Positions 48,840 to 59,370 of a stretch of DNA of 64,000 bases are shown piece by piece. Within the stretch, counting starts at the first letter, position 1. Each line of letters opens with the position of its first letter. The translations under genes were made by a program, and so were the position numbers. The DNA comes from Homalodisca vitripennis. Lineage: Eukaryota; Arthropoda; Insecta; Hemiptera; Cicadellidae. The stretch spans positions 100,543,001-100,607,000 of the forward strand of contig NC_060207.1 in the NCBI RefSeq assembly GCF_021130785.1, in the 5' to 3' direction. The notes beneath the pieces were generated by a model that worked only from the letters and a program-made list of their open reading frames with translations, was not told the origin of the DNA and ran no database searches.

Positions 48840-49698
48840 TGAGTTCATAAACACCTATGTTTTATGAATAATTCATATTTTTCTTTGTCACTTAAATATA
48901 CGCTACAACCAACGATGGTTGTTATGAAGCTGCCAATCGATTAAGATTAATGCTGCAGTTAAATCTGGTATGGAGCGATTACAATCGACTGGCGTTCTGC
49001 GGACAGATTTTATGATGGCGCCAATTGACATCATTTTGTGCAGTCTGTTGGCGAAGATTCTGACAGTCGTACTTGTGTCCTTAGTTTACGTGTAAACCTA
49101 ATGATGTCTAAAGGATTGCAAGAAAATTCTCCAAGCAAGTTGCTTGAACATATGTTGCGGGAATAACAACAAGAACTCCAAATGCTGGATAAATCTGGTT
49201 ATGTATAGCTACTCATCTAACATATATGTGAATGATAAAAATAACAAATACATACGCCCTTCCTGTTAACCTTTTATAGTTAACCTTCCTGTATGTACAA
49301 AAACGCTCATAGTTTTCCTCATCGGTGTTATATTTTAATTGTCCGTGTGTAAAGCTGGTAACGGTAAAGGCCTCTTTAAAAGGAAAGCAATCGTAACAGT
49401 AGTGAGGCAAATTTTCTCAATTTCTGTCTACATAAGTCGCTAGCCATTTATGTGCGTACATCAGCCAAGAGTTGGTTTTAGGCCCTGTACAGAGCCAATA
49501 GAAGAAAATGTGAGTTTGGAATATGTCAGAGCCAAAGGGCGGGTTAAAAGTACAGCGGATTGGCGTGTTGCCCGGATACTGGCTGGCTGGGGACCTGCCG
49601 CATTGAAGGGATGCCCTACATGCCATATTCTCACATCTGGCCAACATTTCCCATTTTACTCTATTATTCAGTTTGATCTAAGAGTTCGCCTCATAGTT
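48840..49698. other. Intron sequence with a mixed-composition patch
   Basis: Around 49480-49600 there are CCAAT, GGGCGG and a second ATTGG in reverse, a promoter-like mixture with no exon. A 118-codon plus-strand frame (49450-49806) has no recognisable domain and spans the short duplication that follows. Confidence 0.35.
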
Positions 49699-49750
49699 AC
49701 TTCACCTAAATCTAGAGGATCTGGACTTCACCTAAATCTAGAGGACCTGG
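49699..49750 (+). repeat. 26-bp tandem duplication
   Basis: ACTTCACCTAAATCTAGAGG heads two adjacent 26-bp copies that differ at one base (GATCTGG against GACCTGG). Confidence 0.9.
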
Positions 49751-51498
49751 ACGACACTGTGATCTGTCCAGCAGCGCGGCAGGTAGGCTTAACTTCGAAT
49801 CGTTAAATTCTGTACATGGAAAATACAATATACTCGTATTAGACGTATTTAGTTAATTTAGACTCAGTATATTCTTTCTTGGTATTATAAACATGTTCAG
49901 TGATATGATATAAACCTATAGAAATAACGCAAAGCATACATTTCAATATGGCATTATCCATTTTGCTTGTATGTTGATATACCTTGCATGCGTTAAGTTT
50001 AAGAACTGTTATTACAGATCTCAATTCGGAGGTATTCTTAGAGATATGAGCATCACTCATAATATAAGATTAGGGAACGAAAAAACGCGAAAAAGGATGT
50101 TAGAATCAAACGCATAACAGTGGAAGAAACCTCTTAGTTTGCTCCAATCTATTTACCAACACCTCTGGGTTTTGATATGCATTTTTTTAATATCCAGTAT
50201 TTTTAACATGAACGAATTTATACTACCCCCACCAACCCCCCACCGAAATATGAGTTTGGTTGGGCCTAACTTAATTCTTGGACTCATCACTGACATTTCC
50301 AGATCAAGTTATTTTGTTCTTTACAAAACACCATCGTAAAAAATAAGTTCGATATTCGCAGTTTGCCAGTAGTTTTTAATGTATTGTAAGCTCCAGGTTT
50401 CCTCTTAACCGGAAATAAACTCATTCATTTCCAACTACGGAATTGGTGCTACAGACCGCCTGAATTGCGTGCTATGTTTAGCCAAAGTGGAGTCAAGTTG
50501 GATTCGATTGTAGACACTTTTAGTTTCAATCGTTGCCACGAGATGTCGTGACTTTAGCTACCAGTTGTACTCAGTTGACCTAGTTTAGTTCCATTCATTC
50601 ATTTGCACGTCTGTCTTAGTCTAAAGTTGGGGGTGGACTTCACAAGGTTAGCTGAATACAAGAAATAAAACTGTTTAATAAATTTCTACAGTAATGTTTA
50701 ACACACGATCAGTGAAATTTTAATTTTCTAAAGGTTTTGTAGGCTTCAGGTTTGAGGTTCACGGATAGGAGAATTTGTATAGAAAAATGTAGTGTAACTG
50801 ACTGGTTTTTTAATGTACGTGTAATTGTTCCTTGTATAGTCATACGTTTATCCAACAATGTATCTTAACTTTATCTTTTACTTCGGATTTGTTGGTAAGA
50901 TGTTATCAGTAGCTTCTTCGATATCTCTTGATGTAGAGTTCTTATCATTTGTTACTAGGGCAGTACAGTCATATATGTTAGATGTTCTCTTACAGAATTG
51001 TTATCTCAGAACCTAAAAAACTTAGCCTCAGATTTTTTGTTTCTTACTGCATTATCTTTTTAAAATAGCTCTTCTTTTGATAAAAAAATTATTACCGAGC
51101 TAGTTGTGGTGATAAAAATATAAAAAAGCGAAGGCATTAAAGAGTTTTTTTCATGAAACAATATTTACTTCGTTTATTGCTTAAACTCTCGACAACTTAA
51201 ATTCAATTGATTAAAAATATGATACTTATTAGTAAAATATAGCCGTCCTTTGGATCGGCCGTAGACCGATGAATTACCTTCACCGACAAGATGTCTCAAC
51301 ATCTCCGTCAACCAACTCAAATTCTTTGTTTGTGTCAGTTAGAGTTTTAGAATCAGATATGTTATGTTGGTCCCACTGCTGTTCCTCATCTCGCCTTGAA
51401 CGCTTGGAGAGCTAGAATCACAAGAAGAGATCTGCATTGCTGACCCCTGTTACGGTTGGCGCGGTGCCAGGACTGGACACCCGCATACCGCCACTCAC
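49751..51498. other. AT-rich intron sequence
   Basis: Nothing recognised. Scattered short open frames only. Confidence 0.45.
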
Positions 51499-51571
51499 CT
51501 CCGCGCCTCTCGCCTGGCTCAGCTGTACTGTAGACTACACGACGATCGGCTGATATCCAGTCCACGGCCAT
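51499..51571 (-). other. Possible minus-strand first exon in a GC-rich island
   Basis: On the minus strand an ATG (51571) opens MAVDWISADRRVVYSTAEPG, and 73 nt on meets a consensus donor, GGAG|GTGAGT. The surrounding 51370-51590 is CpG-rich. No further exon was found in the AT-rich sequence downstream on that strand, and the peptide is unfamiliar. It could be a nested gene start or chance. Confidence 0.15.
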
Positions 51572-51589
51572 AGAGATAAGGGTGCCAAG

Positions 51590-52119
51590 GTTCGTGACTG
51601 GATTTTTTATATAAAAGTCGGAATTCCTGATATGCAGATTTTACCATGGGAAAGAATTCTGTTAACCGAATAACAAACAAACAGTAGAGGAACACACTTT
51701 TGTATTATGTCCCCTCATTTTACTAATCATTGTATTCTTCAAGAGCACATAACGGAATCATCCAAATTGTCGTCCATGACCCATTTATAGTAGCTTAAGC
51801 CTGGAATTGGTATCTCAATATTTATTATCGAGAGCTCCCGGTGGCCCGTTGGTGCCCGATTATTATACTTGGTTCACTCTGGGAAATGCGTTTACAGTCA
51901 ACATCATACCGCTATTTTATTTAGTTCGTAATATTGATAAGTATGTAGAAAGCCAGCCTTATAATTAATAGACGTCAAATTGTACATTATGCCCGCAGCC
52001 TCCAGTGCTGCTGGAGTCCGCGCTGATGACTGGCTGGTGGAGTAACTGTCAGCCCGTTCAACTGGGAGTATGTAATTTTTAGATATATTATTAAAAGGTT
52101 ATTATAATTGGGGTTTGGT

Positions 52120-52123
<4 letters not shown>
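51590..52123. other. Intron sequence, nothing recognised
   Basis: AT-rich with a short GC-richer patch near 51990-52060. Confidence 0.4.

Positions 52124-52176
<53 letters not shown>
52124..52176. repeat. (TA)n microsatellite
   Basis: Uninterrupted AT dinucleotides, about 26 copies. Confidence 0.97.
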
Positions 52177-52177
<1 letters not shown>

Positions 52178-52959
52178 TAAATGCTATGTAATAAATAAGC
52201 AGAACAATAAATTAATAACAAACTGAAAGATCACTTTTATTTTGACAAACAGTGGTGATACACGCTACTGTAATGGTTGCATTGCTTGATTGTTTAATTC
52301 TTTATGTTGAATACATTGTAAGTTAGTGAACGTCCTTACTTAATATGTAAGTAATTGTATTTTTATTACTCACTGTCTACTTGTTGAAACATCGCCAAAC
52401 CACATTTTAGGTGTCTGGATAACAATTTAGGTTATAATATCCTAAAGCACCCTTCTCCCAGTTTTGTAAACACGTCACATAAACACTAACTACAAAACCG
52501 CGTGTGGTCTTGCACAAACAGGATGCTGGAACTCAACATTCAACATCCGCTCAGTGTTGCCACCTGTAAGAAAAACTATCACGGTCAATTACTCGTACCA
52601 TGGGAGAAATTTGAATAGGCATTATCTGCCAACAGAAATATTTGATTCTTTTTTAGTTTTTTATATTTACCTAACCAAATTCAATTTCAAACATTTTGAT
52701 ATCGGATATCGAAGCCCTGATTAATGTATAATACATGTAATAATGTACTTTTAAATGCATTTATCTTCATTTTCCATCCCATTTTTCGAAAACATAATAC
52801 GATTTTTTTCTATCTTTCGAGATTTTAAGATATAATTAACTATACGTGTCCAAACTCGTTTTATCGTTTCAATGTGGTTTTCGTTGATTAAAAAAATACT
52901 CAAACTAAAAATGAGACATCCTCTATAATTCTTCGAGTAACCCCCAAATTCGTTTCCCA

Positions 52960-53370
52960 ACCGCTATACTGCGTGCTGGATGGTACGATTGCTCGATTTA
53001 CAGCCGCAGTGAATGTGTTAATGTATCTGCTGACATCACGTGTATAACATGCCGTACTACGATTACGACCAAAACATCCCGTGAGTTATCGTTAATCGTA
53101 GAGCGTAGGCGTACAATGACTTGCCGGCTCAACAGTAGGCGTGGAAGGAAGGCATTAACCTTGCGATGGCACATTTAGGTAATCGTAGCCACGATCAAGG
53201 TGGCAGTGGCGGTGAGGTGTGGACGATTTGGCAACACCGCTTACAGGAAGTGTTATAATGAGTGTGTTACAATAGGGCACTTCCCACACTGTACGTCGTG
53301 TTAGTGTTACAGATCATATCTGACAGCAGCGGCAGGGCCGCGACGGTTGGATCTTTGTACATCAATAATA
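52960..53370 (+). promoter_or_regulatory. GC-richer island, possible alternative promoter or enhancer
   Basis: About 400 bp of balanced composition with repeated CGTA/TACG motifs and homeodomain-type ATTA cores, between AT-rich flanks. It encloses a possible short coding exon at 53049-53080. Spectraplakin genes typically have several first exons, which makes an intronic promoter plausible, but nothing here proves one. Confidence 0.3.
53049..53080 (+). other. Possible alternative first coding exon
   Basis: ATG with A at -3 opens MPYYDYDQNI and runs into CCC|GTGAGT, a consensus donor at 53081. It leaves phase 2, which does not match the phase 1 I prefer for exon 1. It would match only if the second donor (10625) were used, or if this exon belongs to another transcript. 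Confidence 0.2.
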
Positions 53371-54871
53371 GTACGAAAGGCGGAGAGAGTAGCAAATAGA
53401 TAAGCATCTAATCAGAGTACACTAGAAGACTCCGATTCAGCTCCCGCTTAAATGTGTGTGGTTTCGAACGATGATTCAATATTTAGTGTTTGAAGCTTCA
53501 ATTTGTTATATTGTATCAAGGAGTTGAAGTTGTACTATGAATAATTTTTACCTGTTTATATAAAAATTTTGAATGCGTAAACACGCAATCTTTATAGAAG
53601 TATATAGGAGGCATTGAAATTTTTACGTAACATCATAACTTGTATAATATCCGTAAAATCTGTTATTTGCCATAAATACTTAAGTTTTATGCGATAAATA
53701 TCGATAGTTTCAAGGTAATTAACTAATCTAGGCCTGCTTCCTTTACTTCTACAGCACCACTAATGAAGGAAAAGATCATTAAAAGCGCATGTCTAGAATA
53801 CTCTTCTCAGTTATATCTTTCATCGCAATAAAAAACGTTTATAGAAAAAGCAATTCAAAAAAAGAAAGATTGATACAAAACTTTTTGTTATATCTGGACA
53901 GGTCTTTAATACAGGGAAATTGTCATTAAATGTTTTAGACATATTTAAATTAAGTACACCTATCCCTAAAACATATTTAATTTGTTTCATATGTAAATTT
54001 AAAACAAAAAATATATTTGACAGTACCGGTACTTTAGTGACACGTTTTTAATTTGGTTAAAGTATAGGTATTTCCAATGATCAGTTGAATAGATTTGATT
54101 ATAAAACAGTGAATCTTTAGTAGCAAAGTAATGTAAAAACTTGCTGGATTTAAACCACAAACACAAAATGAACATTAAATGTTATCGTTTTCTCACGTCT
54201 ATTCTGATGCGAACACTTAGAAATTATTAGAGTCAAGACCAACTCTAATAGTTCTGTTGTCTTTTCTACATTATGAATAAACGTGAGGATCACTATTGAT
54301 GGAACCAACTGCGTGTTTGACAGCTTTACATTCTTTGATCGCCGCGTACATAGTGAATTGTCATAATGATACACTGGTGGTGATAATGAGGACAGTTCCG
54401 TTATTAGGCGATGGAGTTCTTACATCATTTATTTTTCTAGTAATAACAGTGAACGTTGATTGTCATTGAGAAAACTTCCATTCTTGTCGATCTCCTCGGA
54501 GTTTACTGACACAGCGTCTCTAATAGCCACCTGATTGAATCTAAAGTTAATCTATTAACAATCCTTGGGATTAGATCAGTCTTCAGGTTTATTTTAAGAA
54601 CCACCCTTCACAGAAACCTTGTGAACAACCCCAAGAGGAAAATACACGCAGCCTATTGCTCAATGCGCTCGCCACGCAATGCAAGCAGGTATGTACAACA
54701 GAGTTGAATGCTTGCCAGAGGTTTTTATAGCCTGGGAATGCTATCAAACTGTGTACAAGCAGGTGATCGCAAAAACTGCGAATATCGCCTTTCGTTCTTA
54801 TGGTCTATTTTGAATACTATTTTTAAATGTTTTGTCATTTATTTAACCTTGTTATAGGTCGTATTTAATTT

Positions 54872-54874
<3 letters not shown>
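53371..54874. other. AT-rich intron sequence
   Basis: Nothing recognised. Confidence 0.45.

Positions 54875-54967
<93 letters not shown>
54875..54967. repeat. Composite (CT)n(AT)n microsatellite
   Basis: (CT)14 runs directly into a long AT-dinucleotide tract interrupted once by TTT, ending a few bases before the foldback element. Confidence 0.95.
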
Positions 54968-54969
<2 letters not shown>

Positions 54970-54973
54970 TTTT

Positions 54974-55430
54974 CAATTATTAATGTTGAATTTTGCTTCA
55001 GGACACCTGCCTCTTAGTGCAGCGTCTAGAAGCTTGATGCTGTCATAAGCTTGACTCCTGGAACGAGCATATCATAAAAAAGGTGGCGACGAAGGAGCTC
55101 AAAATGAACTCTTTACATCATTTCGACACCAGAGACACCTAGGCTACAAAATGTAGTGTAATCTAGTTGAAGTTGTATTTTCATTGCCTCATCAGAAGTA
55201 GAATTCAGTGGACTACGATGTTTTTAGACGCGATCTCTAAACACAGTGAAGCATCCTTGTTTTCTACACTTAACGTCAGTATGGTGAAAAAGGTTCAAAC
55301 TATGTAGAGAGTTCATTTTGAGCTCATCGTCACTGACCTATTTGAAACTCCAGGAGTCAAGTCAGTGACAGTGTCAGATTCCAGACGCTGCACTAAGAGA
55401 ACCGTGGCTAAACTCAACATTCACAATTTG
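54974..55430. mobile_element. Foldback/MITE element with arms of about 130-145 bp
   Basis: The left arm (54974-55118) and right arm (55302-55430) are inverted copies. Shared blocks in order include AATGTTGA, CTCTTAGTGCAGCGTCT, CTTGACTCCTGGA, GACGA, GAGCTCAAAATGAACTC and TACAT. A 183-bp unrelated spacer lies between them. There is no coding sequence and no clear target-site duplication. RNA read through it could fold into a long imperfect hairpin. Confidence 0.8.
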
Positions 55431-57164
55431 ATAATGTTTTAGAATCTTGAGAGAATGAGTCTTTGAATCTCGACATAGGGCCTAAAAAGTACTCATCCGC
55501 TCAAAGGGTCTGCCTTTGAGGAGTGGGTGGAAAAACTTGAATGTAATCAAAAGTTAAGTTGTAAATTACTTAAAACATCATGATAATAAAAGTAAGAATT
55601 AATAAACTATGAAAAATAGCATCTATTTTAAAAATTTTAATATTAAAAAAGGTTTATAATTTTGTATGTTCAACCTTTCAGGGATTTACTATTTAATGTA
55701 ACAAAAATCAGTCAAAATTAATATATTAATAATACTTTTTTATTTTTCAGGTATGAATTGAGAGCATCCGAAATGAATTTCCTTGTGAGTATTATTTTAT
55801 ATTATCACTGTATTCATGTTCTCGGTTAGAAATGGAAATAGTTGAACAACCGACGCGACGCGACAGTCTAAACTCATAACGTATTCAACCTGGAAACTGC
55901 GAGGCACGACCTTCGGTTTACAGCCGTAGCCAATGTAGTTTTGGATTCGCCACGGGCGAGCGAAGCGAACGCTATGGGATACACTTTCAGCCAATGAACT
56001 TGAATCATAATTTCTAATGGGTGTAATATTAAAACGTGGAAAACTGAACAATGTTATTATGAAATGAATTTTTTCGTAAATAGTGTTACAGGTTCTTAAT
56101 CATAGTATTAGACCTGGCCGTTAGATCGCGTTATTGAAATTAGACTTCTTTAGTTTATTCTTTTCTGTGATAATAAGTGCTTAGTTTGTTTTTATTTCTT
56201 TCACAAAAATCCCCCTAGAATATGAATCTTCAAACAGCAAACGCCCAATAATTACAGTGTATTTATTTAGCGAGACAGGTACCTAGAACTCTGGCGCCGT
56301 TCGTGGTTCACCTTACATCTAGCTTGGATTACTTGTTTCATAACTTATTTCACAAATAATGTAAATTGTATTTTGGATTTAATTTACTTTTTGTTTCATA
56401 CACTACTAACTAGTTACAGCAAGTAAAACATGGAAAGACTTAGTTCTGGCGTGAATCGCTATTAGTTGTCATCGTTTATTAATAATGAAAGCCTAGTCAA
56501 GAATTATAAACTGAAAAGCTGGATCTTTATAATTTGTGTGTTATAGACAAATAATAATAATTATTATTTATTTCTACAGGTACCAAAAGAGTAAAAGCAT
56601 TCAATATTGTCTAGCAAAGAAATTACACTTGTTTAATTCTTTATTTATTCTTTTTTTTATACAAACCATAACATCCTTTATAAATAATTCACGTTTTCTT
56701 GAGTTTCTTATTTTTCATTTCATTTAATAAATTATTTCTTTAATATTAACTTTTTAAGCGTTGTATATAAGAAAAGAACTGGCGGAAAGAAGCAGTTTAA
56801 ATTTCTTATACCTTAATTTCTGTAACCGTCTCTAAATTATATTCGTTAAAAGGTGCGTTTTTAAAAGTAGAAGTTGGAATATTTGGTTTCCAATAAAGCG
56901 AATATTTACTCTGTGTGGAGAAACTCTTAGTGTTTAACGCACTATGATGTTGGTGATACCCAGTTATATTTAAGGCTATCTTAAAGTGAAAATACTTCAA
57001 AGACCAACCAGTGTTTGTGTATATCATTCCACTGATTCAGTTGTTGGAGCCGTTCTATTTAAACTAGAATATAAACTGGTTTGAAGAAATAAGACACATG
57101 CCCCTGAACGTGGTGTAGACTCAAATCTGCGGTAAACCACAATCACGACTAGTACTCCGGTCCT
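55431..57164. other. Intron sequence, mostly AT-rich
   Basis: A GC-richer patch at 55850-55990 includes GGGCGAGCGAAGCGAACGC, which recalls a retroelement signature in reverse. No exon recognised. Confidence 0.35.
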
Positions 57165-58095
57165 CCTTGCACTTGCACTGTACTGGCAAGGTGAGGGATC
57201 TGTTGGACACGCGGATACTGTGGGACTGTCCTGTACCGGCAAGGTGAGGGATCTGTTGGACACGCGGATGCTCTGGGACTGTCCTGTACTGGATCTGTTG
57301 GACACGCGGATGCTCTGGGACTGTCCTGTACTGGATCTGTTGGCCACGCGAATGCTCTGGGTCTGTCCTGTACTGGCAAGGTGAGGGATCTGTTGGACAC
57401 GCGGATGCTCTGGTACTGTCCTGTACTGGCAAGGTGAGGGATCTTTTGGAGACGCGAATGCTCTGAGACTGTCCTGTACTGGCAAGGTGAGGGATCTGTT
57501 GGACACGCGAATGCTCTGGGTCTGTCCTGTACTGGCAAGGTGAGGGATCTGTTGGAGACGACGCGATGCTCTGGTACTGTCCTGTACTGGCAAGGTGAGG
57601 GATCTGTTGGACACGCGAATGCTCTGGGTCTGTCCTGTACTGGATCTGTTGGACACGCGGATATTCTGGGACTGTCCAGTACCGGCAAGGTGAGAGATCT
57701 GTTGGACACGCGGATGCTCTGGGACTGTCCTGTACTGGCAAGGTGAGGGATCTGTTGGACACGCGAATGCTCTGGGTCTGTCCTGTACTGGCAAGGTGAG
57801 GGATCTGTTGGAGACGCGATGCTCTGGTACTGTCCTGTACTGGCAAGGTGAGGGATCTGTTGGAGATGCGAATGCTCTGGGTCTGTCCTGTACTGGCAAG
57901 GTGAGGGATCTGTTGGACACGCGAATCCTCTGGGTCTGTCCTGTACTGGCAAGGTGAGGGATCTGTTGGAGACGCGATGCTCTGGTACTGTCCTGTACTG
58001 GCAAGGTGAGGGATCTGTTGGAGACGCGATACTCTGGTACTGTCCTGTACTGGCAAGGTGAGGGATCTGTTGGGCACGCGGATGCTCTGGGAACG
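57165..58095. repeat. 53-bp minisatellite with splice-donor-like units
   Basis: GC-rich units of about 53 bp read GGCAAGGTGAGGGATCTGTT, then GGACACGCG, GATGCTCTGG and CTGTCCTGTACT. Fifteen carry AAGGTGAG on the plus strand (GT at 57191, 57244, 57381, 57434, 57487, 57540, 57595, 57690, 57743, 57796, 57848, 57901, 57954, 58006, 58058). Others lack that segment (for example near 57290, 57335 and 57650). The unit has no stop in any minus frame and its length is not divisible by 3. All three minus-strand frames are therefore open for 326-335 codons and cycle through SLTLPVQDRP-, SPCQYRT- and IPHLASTGQ-type peptides. I regard these as artefacts, not a protein gene. Confidence 0.95.
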
Positions 58096-58920
58096 GCAGG
58101 ACGTCGACCTCGTCATTAATAGCTCCACTTACAACATTAACCACTCCCTCGCTCATTCATAGTTTCGCTACTGTTTCACATTTCCTCGGAGAAGGATAAC
58201 TAAGAACAAAACCCTCTCATATACTCTATTGAGTTCGGTATCATCTTTTCGATTTCATTTACATATTTCAACAATTCTCGTTGTAGACCAAAGTGAGATA
58301 TGTTTCCTGTACGTGAATAAAACATTGAATAGTACTGAGCTCTGGAAAGTCAATACCGGTACTAAAGTTGTTGTGAAAGTAAATTCTATATTACGTAAAT
58401 ATCAGTGTTATTTATAGAGTTATTCATTAGACAAATTTCTAATATCAAGAGAATTGAGACCATCCTAATGGTCTATACCATATCCAATTTAAACTATACA
58501 TGTTTCTGATAAATAAATATTGTATATTTTAGTATTTATATTTAGTGAAATGTGATTTTGATCTTTTCTTTAAAATGTATCCCATAACGACAATCAAAGT
58601 TGTTCCCTTTTAGGTATTATTTTAGAAATATTTCATATTTAGACAAAATATGATGTTTGGTTAAAAATAACTTTAGAAAAAAGTAATATGTTAACTTATA
58701 CTTTGTTTACCGATAGTGAGAAAGTAAAAAAAGCACATAATGCCTTATAATTTGGTCGATTACACTTTTAAGAAAAACTTGAAAAAATGTAATAATAGTT
58801 CAGATTTTGATTTTTAGTGCTATCGCCGAGAAAGTTAATTATGTAATACTAATTGAGTATAAAAATAGGCTACTACTGTGGGAGTCGGCAGCAGAGAGCA
58901 GATCTCAAATTGACCTTGTG
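58096..58920. other. AT-rich intron sequence
   Basis: Nothing recognised. Confidence 0.45.
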
Positions 58921-58941
58921 TGACGTAATTTCATGACGTCA
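58921..58941. promoter_or_regulatory. TGACGTAA and TGACGTCA pair
   Basis: TGACGTAA at 58921-58928 and TGACGTCA at 58934-58941, starts 13 bp apart. This is another close pair of CRE/bZIP-type sites. Confidence 0.35.
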
Positions 58942-59209
58942 GCTTAGTCTAGTTAATGTTTGTTTCTGACAATTCTTATTGATGACTTGTTTTGTCTCAT
59001 TCATGCCTACACTTCTTTAGAAGTGCATATACAATTCCATATAATTGTTCGGTTCTTAGTGTTTGAAGCATAAAACATAAGTAACTCATAAAAAATCCCT
59101 GTGTGATTTAATGTTTGTCAAGAATTAAAATACAACTCTAACGTATTTATTTATGATTCTTGCTCTTGAATAAAAATTAAGTGTCGCGACTAAATTATTA
59201 ACCTTTGAT

Positions 59210-59370
59210 AGCCTCCTAGTATTTATCGAAACATCAGTCGAGGCCGCCGCTAGTTGTGTCAACAGCTGTTTTCTGTGACATGTAGGCGGCCATAATTAAT
59301 TTAGCTAACTGGCTGAGGTTATGTTAGCCAGATGTCAACAACTGTGGAGTGTTGTAGGTTGTAACCACCA
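59210..59370. promoter_or_regulatory. GC-richer block with an E-box
   Basis: A short balanced-composition block with GAGGCCGCCGC, CAGCTG (about 59263) and GGCGGCC. A weak regulatory candidate. Confidence 0.25.

Noticed and set aside
49450..49806. 118-codon plus-strand frame
   Set aside because: No recognisable domain or splice structure, and it includes a 26-bp tandem duplication. Probably chance in a mixed-composition patch.
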